NCBI GenBank assembly: GCA_934098455.1 | Contig: CAKOOU010000010.1 | Coordinates: 1-35,606, forward strand | Length of the DNA: 35,606 nt | Direction of reading: 5' to 3' | DNA from: an uncultured Bacilli bacterium | GTDB taxonomy: Bacteria > Bacillota_I > Bacilli_A > RF39 > UBA660 | Part shown: piece by piece, positions 31,983 to 35,606 of the stretch | How the letters are laid out: every line of letters starts with the position of its first letter | How positions within the stretch are numbered: the first letter of the stretch is position 1 | Made by a program: the position numbers and the translations under genes | The notes under the pieces: generated by a model | Told to the model about the DNA's origin: nothing | Database searches by the model: none | The model's input: only the letters and a program-made list of their open reading frames with translations

Positions 31983-33122
31983 CTAATATTCTATTTCTTT
32001 TCTTTCATCATTATATACATAAACTCTTGGAACTCTATTAGTAATACTACATATTGTTTTATATACGTTAGCATTCGCTAACCTACTTGCTTCTCTTATA
32101 CTAATATTATCTCCAAATATTTCTACTTTATCTCCTACTTTAACACTTTCATCTATTATTACACTAGTTACATCCATATAATTAACAACTATATTATATT
32201 TTTTACCATTTATATAAACATAACTTTTATTTATAAATAAATAATCTGCAAATCCATAAGGTAATATTCCAACAATAACATCACTATTGTTATCATACAT
32301 ACCTCCATAACCTATTATTTCATTACTACTAACTTTTTTAGTTTCTATAACTTCAGTATAAAATTTTAATACTGTATCAAGATTTAAAATAGATTCTTTA
32401 TAATTATCTTTAATTCTAAATATTTTATTATATAATTTTCTTTTCCAAGAAAGTGGATATCTACATTTATTAAATCCATACATCAATATTCCTAATCTTA
32501 TACCATTTGCAAATTCAACTTTTTCATGTTGTTCTAATGTTAAACTTCTATCTATATGAACTATATCTATTTTATTTAAATCAATTAAACTAGTTAAATC
32601 TTTAAATTGTTCTAATTCTTTTTTTAAACTATTTCCAGCACCACTATAAAGTTGAGTATATACACCAATCAATTTAACACTATTATTACTATTATCAAAT
32701 ACATATTTAACATCATTTTTATATTTAAAACCAAATCTATTCATACCACTATCTATTTTTATATGAAACTTAATATTTATATTATTATCTACTAGTTTAT
32801 CAAATAAGTCTTTATTATCTATTGTAATAACTATATTATTTTTACTAGCTATTATTATATCCTCATAATGTATTGGTTCTAAAACTAGTATTGGAATGTC
32901 GTTATATAATTCTCTTATTTTTAATGCTTCTTCTAAACTAGAAGTTGCTAAATAATTTATTCCACCTTTTATTAAATATTTTATACTTTCTATACCATGA
33001 CCATAACAATTAGCTTTTACAACACCAATATAATATTTATAATCATTATATTTATTTTTAATTTCTTTTATATTATTTTCTAACTTTTTACAATCTATTT
33101 CTACGTAAGTTTTTCTATACAT
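31983..33122 (-). CDS. alr: Alanine racemase-family PLP enzyme
   Basis: 379 residues. The PLP-binding lysine lies in 'YIGVVKANCYGHG' (about residues 31-43). The barrel continues with 'HIKIDSGMNRFGF' and 'VEFANGIRLGILMYG'. The second catalytic Tyr is in 'EIIGYGGMYD', and the C-terminal beta domain has 'YMDVTSVIIDESVKVGDKVEIFG' split across strands and 'ITNRVPRVYV'. The family makes D-Ala from L-Ala; relatives act on Ser or other amino acids. Known crossbridge D-Asp racemases belong to a different, cofactor-free family, so the substrate here stays open. It has a good promoter and starts the operon that continues with the ATP-grasp ligase and AsnB. Confidence 0.9.
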   Translation of the reverse strand: MYRKTYVEIDCKKLENNIKEIKNKYNDYKYYIGVVKANCYGHGIESIKYLIKGGINYLATSSLEEALKIRELYNDIPILVLEPIHYEDIIIASKNNIVITIDNKDLFDKLVDNNINIKFHIKIDSGMNRFGFKYKNDVKYVFDNSNNSVKLIGVYTQLYSGAGNSLKKELEQFKDLTSLIDLNKIDIVHIDRSLTLEQHEKVEFANGIRLGILMYGFNKCRYPLSWKRKLYNKIFRIKDNYKESILNLDTVLKFYTEVIETKKVSSNEIIGYGGMYDNNSDVIVGILPYGFADYLFINKSYVYINGKKYNIVVNYMDVTSVIIDESVKVGDKVEIFGDNISIREASRLANANVYKTICSITNRVPRVYVYNDERKEIEY

Positions 33123-33143
33123 AATACCAACTCTTCCTTAAAA

Positions 33144-33173
33144 ATTATATCATACTACTATTATTATTTACAA
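33144..33173 (-). promoter_or_regulatory. Promoter of the alr-ligase-asnB operon
   Basis: TTGTAA (33173-33168), 18-base spacer, TATAAT (33149-33144) on the minus strand, about 20 bases before the alr start. Confidence 0.6.
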
Positions 33174-33195
33174 TAAATGTAAATTTATTTGTAAA

Positions 33196-33232
33196 GAAAA
33201 AAACTTAATAGTTTTATATTTCTATTAAGATT
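33196..33232 (-). terminator. Terminator after the template-like region
   Basis: CTTAATAG (33204-33211) and CTATTAAG (33222-33229) pair and are followed by a T run on the minus strand. It closes any RNA that covers 33237-33500. Confidence 0.75.
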
Positions 33233-33236
33233 TATT

Positions 33237-33449
33237 TTATTCTGTAACTATTTTATATGGGTCAGTGCTTGTTCCTGTTCCAATAAATTTGATATCTTTC
33301 TTCAAATTTATAGATGAACGAAAAGCGTTAGAGTTGTTGACGTTGTTGTTGTCGATGTTCCCATTCGAACCATTAAAGTTCCACTCGTTCGCATTCGAAC
33401 CATTATAGTTGTTCGGAGACGAAAGCCACCAATTAGAAGTACCCATTTT
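33237..33449 (-). pseudogene. Detached lectin-domain 3' fragment carrying the template-like repeat
   Basis: Translated on the minus strand it gives the end of a lectin domain, from 'TSNWWLSSPNNY' to 'FRSSINLKKDIKF' and 'DPYKIVTE', then a stop. It has no head, no signal and no ribosome-binding site; the open frame only extends to a TTG at 33506 through hairpin sequence. Its last ~80 bases match those of the 5441-7066 gene, while its core matches the 33547-35433 gene. The loop codons are nearly all AAC or AAT. It is therefore best read as the template-containing region of a DGR, or a decayed gene copy that kept the template. It is not a working protein. Confidence 0.6.
33319..33430 (-). repeat. 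Candidate DGR template repeat (TR)
   Basis: This aligns without gaps to VR1 (33632-33743). I counted 26 mismatches over the first 110 positions: 22 at plus-strand T (coding-strand A) and 4 elsewhere. The coding strand is packed with AAC/AAT codons at the positions that vary in VR1 and VR2, as in known DGR templates. It lies between the terminator of the target gene and a terminator at 33196-33232, on the same strand and immediately downstream of the target, the usual place for a TR. Confidence 0.75.
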
Positions 33450-33464
33450 TTTAGATTTACACCC

Positions 33465-33499
33465 ACACATCCACGGCGCGACTTCGCCGTTAGATGTGT
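33465..33499 (-). other. GC-rich stem-loop just upstream of the template-like repeat
   Basis: ACACATC (33465-33471) pairs with GATGTGT (33493-33499) and ACGGCG (33473-33478) with CGCCGT (33485-33490), with a loop of six and a small bulge. It is conspicuously GC-rich in this genome. It lies between target gene and template, so it could be the 5' structure of a template RNA or a cruciform for target recognition (inference). Confidence 0.6.
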
Positions 33500-33504
33500 C
33501 CCTC

Positions 33505-33528
33505 AAAAAGCATTTGCCTATGCTTTTT
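33505..33528. terminator. Terminator of the 33547-35433 gene
   Basis: AAAAAGCAT (33505-33513) and ATGCTTTTT (33520-33528) form a 9-bp stem with a 6-base loop, about 20 bases after the stop codon. It works in either direction. Confidence 0.75.
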
Positions 33529-33546
33529 GAATCCTTTATCCTAGTC

Positions 33547-35433
33547 TTAACTTATCTTTACAGTATACGGATTTGAACTAGTTCCATTTCCTCCATTTAT
33601 CAGCAAATCAGCCTTTAAATTGATACTAGGGCGAAAAGCGTAAGAGGTGTCGACGCTGTCGCTGCCGAGGTTCCCAGCCGAACCACCAACGAACCACTCG
33701 CCCCCGAGCGGACCAAGATAGCCGTTCGGAGACGAAAGCCACAAATAAGAAGTTATTGAAGAATTATATAAATAATATGTTTTATTTGGGTTGTTATATT
33801 TAGCTCCCGCATATGCTATTTCATCCGCAGATAATAATCCTATAGGATATTTTAAATTTCCATTTGTCTCTTTTCCATCTGCTAATATACTCTTTGTTGT
33901 TGTATATCTTGAATAATTATCATTCACTTTCTCTGCACATTTTAATGTTGGTGTAGATGTTGTAATATCTGTTGTTCCAGCGCTATATCTTAATCTTTCT
34001 GTTGATGAATAATATGTTTTATTTTTTCCATAACCTAATTGAGTTGTTACTCCACCTATTCCATCTTCAGCAAGTGTTTTATCTCCACAAAATAATGTGT
34101 CTGCAAAATAGTTTGCATAGTTTGTTTTCAAATTGTCTTCATACCATTTGTCTACTGCAACTTTTATTGTACTATCATTTTTGTTTTCATGTGTTGCTTC
34201 GTATGTTGTACTACCTGGTGTTCCGTACATGTAACCTACGTATGCATTATCATTATAGTTTGTATTAAAAGCTGTTTCTATTGCATTTCCACTTGAATCT
34301 TTTGCAACATCGTCTAGTATAAGTCGTATACTTCCATCTCCATTGATTCTTACTATTCTCCAAGTTTTGTCTGCAAATGATACATAATTATCTATTACAT
34401 TTCCTCTAAAATAATAACTTGTTCCATAATCATCTGGTGCTGTATTTAAAACGTGTTCATTTTCTCCAGATATACTTGTAAATGTTGTTACTTCACTTCC
34501 AAAAGTGGTGCTATTTGAATCTTTTGGATTTTTTGCATTTAATATTATTGCATTTTTTAAAATTGTAGGGTCAATATAATCTTCTACTTTATCTAAATTA
34601 ATTGTAAAATCACTTGATGTCTTTGTTAGATTTATTGTTACTGTTTGTGAATCTTCTGTTGTTGTTATTGTTGTTCCACTTACTCCTGCTGTTTTTCCTT
34701 TATTTATTGTTATATCTTTTTGTCCTAATACTTTTCCATCTTTATCTTTTAAATATATTGTATGACTTCCTGGTTCTACTCCTGGTATTGTATATGTATT
34801 ATTATTTATTTGACTCTTCTTTGGATTACTATGTAATTCTACATAGTCTCCTTCACTTGCTCCAGTTACTGTTCCTGTTATATCTACTATATCTCTTAAA
34901 TTATATATTTGTACTTTTGCAGATACTTCTTTTCCCATATCTACACTTTGGTCTACATTCATTTCTTTATATGTTAATTGTAAACTATATGTTTGTACTT
35001 CATCTTTTACTATATTATTTGTTACTAGTATTCCATTTTGTGTTGGAAATACTGTTTCTGTTTTTCCATTACATGTACTATTAGTTACACTACTTGTACA
35101 TGTAAGTGTATATACCATATCACTTGTTCTTTCTAAATTATTTACTAATTCTTCTAAGTATACAGCATAATTATTTATAGTTGCATTACCACTATTTGTT
35201 ACTGTAAATGTCTTTGCTGTTATAGAATCTCCTGGTTCTATCTTTTCTGCTGTTATAAGTGCATTACCATCACCATACACTAATTCTAAGTTTGCTGTTG
35301 TAACACTAATACTTTTTTCATTATCATTTCCTTTTATTTTAGTTAGGAAATATGCGTAAGTTAATCCTACAAGAATTAAAAGTACTAAAAATATTCCTGT
35401 TACACTTACTATTAATCGTTGCTTTCTATTCAT
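33547..35433 (-). CDS. Secreted TasA-headed protein with DGR-variable lectin tip
   Basis: 628 residues. A SipW-type signal ends 'VGLTYAYFLTKIKGNDNEKS'; the TasA-like head (about 35-185) has 'ANLELVYGDGNALI' and 'EPGDSITAKTFTVTNSG'. An extra carboxypeptidase-regulatory-like beta module follows (about 190-260; 'GVEPGSHTIYLKDKDGKVLG'). The lectin-like domain (about 315-628) has 'TWRIVRINGDGSIRLILDD', 'GYMYGTPGSTTY' and the variable loop between 'SYLWLSSP' and 'AFRPSINLKADL'. Residues about 564-601 are VR1. ATG 35433 matches the paralogue's start and has AAGGAAGG upstream; GTG 35445 is rejected. Its promoter lies in repeated element D. It is likely a fibre-borne, hypervariable ligand binder. Confidence 0.85.
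   Translation of the reverse strand: MNRKQRLIVSVTGIFLVLLILVGLTYAYFLTKIKGNDNEKSISVTTANLELVYGDGNALITAEKIEPGDSITAKTFTVTNSGNATINNYAVYLEELVNNLERTSDMVYTLTCTSSVTNSTCNGKTETVFPTQNGILVTNNIVKDEVQTYSLQLTYKEMNVDQSVDMGKEVSAKVQIYNLRDIVDITGTVTGASEGDYVELHSNPKKSQINNNTYTIPGVEPGSHTIYLKDKDGKVLGQKDITINKGKTAGVSGTTITTTEDSQTVTINLTKTSSDFTINLDKVEDYIDPTILKNAIILNAKNPKDSNSTTFGSEVTTFTSISGENEHVLNTAPDDYGTSYYFRGNVIDNYVSFADKTWRIVRINGDGSIRLILDDVAKDSSGNAIETAFNTNYNDNAYVGYMYGTPGSTTYEATHENKNDSTIKVAVDKWYEDNLKTNYANYFADTLFCGDKTLAEDGIGGVTTQLGYGKNKTYYSSTERLRYSAGTTDITTSTPTLKCAEKVNDNYSRYTTTKSILADGKETNGNLKYPIGLLSADEIAYAGAKYNNPNKTYYLYNSSITSYLWLSSPNGYLGPLGGEWFVGGSAGNLGSDSVDTSYAFRPSINLKADLLINGGNGTSSNPYTVKIS
33632..33743 (-). repeat. VR1: variable repeat of the DGR target
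   Basis: Encodes the loop between 'SYLWLSSP' and 'AFRPSINLK'. Against the TR at 33319-33430 (constant offset 313, no gaps) the changes are concentrated at template adenines: AAC/AAT codons became Gly, Leu, Asp, Ser, Ala, Thr, Phe or Tyr, while invariant codons between them are kept to the base. The region is much richer in G and C than the rest of the gene. Confidence 0.8.
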
Positions 35434-35459
35434 CTTTCTAAACACCTTCCTTTATTTTA

Positions 35460-35606
35460 CAAATATATTATATAATAATTAATTTTAAATTAACATAGGC
35501 CTATAGCACTACATATATTAAAACATACTATATATAAAATATTTGTCGAACACACAAAAAAATCATATTTTTCTTCTTTTATACCCCCCCCCCGAACAAA
35601 TTTTCG
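35460..35606 (-). repeat. Cassette-upstream element, copy D (promoter module and start of the hairpin; cut by window edge)
   Basis: Bases 35460-35577 are near-identical to 15088-15209. The hairpin arm AAAAATCATAT lies at 35558-35568, followed by ten C on the plus strand (35584-35593) and the same GAACA that follows the C tract in copy C. The other arm and the tail lie beyond the window. Confidence 0.75.
35522..35549 (-). promoter_or_regulatory. Promoter module of the DGR-target gene
   Basis: TCGACA (35549-35544), 16-base spacer, TATGTT (35527-35522) on the minus strand, identical in hexamers and spacing to 15177-15150. Confidence 0.45.

Noticed and set aside
33237..33506. 89-codon open frame as a real protein gene
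   Set aside because: It begins at a TTG inside hairpin sequence, has no ribosome-binding site, signal or head, and only its end resembles the lectin domain. I treat it as a template-bearing fragment.
34614..35084. 156-codon plus-strand frame rich in Leu and Tyr
   Set aside because: It is antisense to the TasA-headed gene and reflects its Thr- and Asn-rich coding strand. The similar frames at 5866, 6664 and 33972 have the same cause.
1..35606. Mycoplasma-type code (TGA as Trp)
   Set aside because: Trp residues at conserved sites are TGG and several genes end in TGA, for example whiA and the gene at 10605.
1..35606. Reverse transcriptase or avd gene for the DGR
   Set aside because: I looked for RT motifs in all long frames and found none. 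Unassigned frames are too short or of another type.
1..35606. CRISPR array, tRNA or rRNA genes
   Set aside because: No regularly spaced repeats and no cloverleaf or rRNA-like stretch was recognised.

Overview
The window is a very AT-rich stretch of a Gram-positive, low-GC bacterial chromosome. TGG is read as Trp and TGA ends genes (for example whiA), so this is not the Mycoplasma code. Clear Bacillota markers (WhiA, YvcK, a UgtP-type glycolipid synthase, LexA, FtsEX with a PcsB/CwlO-type hydrolase, AsnB) together with base composition suggest an uncultured gut member of the Bacilli/Erysipelotrichia side; that placement is inference. No tRNA, rRNA, CRISPR array, transposase or reverse transcriptase was found.

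Layout. 62-4644 (minus): a probable operon of a 34-codon membrane peptide, a diglucosyl-diacylglycerol synthase, miaB, yvcK and whiA. Its promoter lies back to back with that of lexA (4770-5387, plus), with SOS-box-like sequences in between. 5441-9627 (minus): a TasA-headed surface protein with a lectin-like C-terminus, behind a prepilin peptidase and a GspF/PilC-type protein. 9732-12908: a small unknown protein, a membrane-anchored cyclophilin, a decayed ADP-ribosylglycohydrolase-like protein, a TM2 protein and a PUA/ASCH-like protein. 12985-19086 (minus): a second TasA-headed surface protein, then the FtsE-FtsX-M23 hydrolase operon, then a free-standing TasA-like protein. 19185-25882 (minus): an unknown protein, a Flp-like prepilin, RuvAB, an ADP-ribosylglycohydrolase fused to an HExxH domain, a MacB-type ABC transporter and an anchored thioredoxin. 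25989-28831: an orphan KilA-N protein and a MurJ/SpoVB-like flippase. 28902-33122 (minus): a racemase - ATP-grasp ligase - AsnB operon that reads as a peptidoglycan crossbridge cassette. 33237-35433: a third TasA-headed lectin protein followed at once by an Asn-codon-rich copy of its 3' variable region.

The main discovery is a diversity-generating retroelement (DGR) style pair. The last ~112 bp of the lectin domain of the protein at 33547-35433 (VR1, 33632-33743) aligns without gaps to 33319-33430, where the variable codons are mostly AAC/AAT. I count 26 differences over the first 110 aligned positions; 22 fall at adenines of the coding strand of the Asn-rich copy. That is the signature of adenine-specific mutagenic retrohoming from a template repeat (TR). 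The target is a TasA/camelysin-type secreted fibre protein with a SipW-like signal. A paralogue at 5441-7066 has a homologous, gap-free but more drifted variable region (VR2). No reverse transcriptase is in the window, so the pair is either served in trans or orphaned.

The three TasA-headed cassette genes share a repeated intergenic element: a promoter module (two copies seen), a terminator-like inverted repeat that carries an 11-, 5- or 10-residue G/C homopolymer, and a tail next to the preceding operon's terminator. A fourth partial copy sits at the left edge beside whiA, so another cassette probably lies just outside. Together these look like a dispersed, recombining and perhaps phase-variable family of surface-fibre adhesins, one with a DGR-type hypervariable tip.
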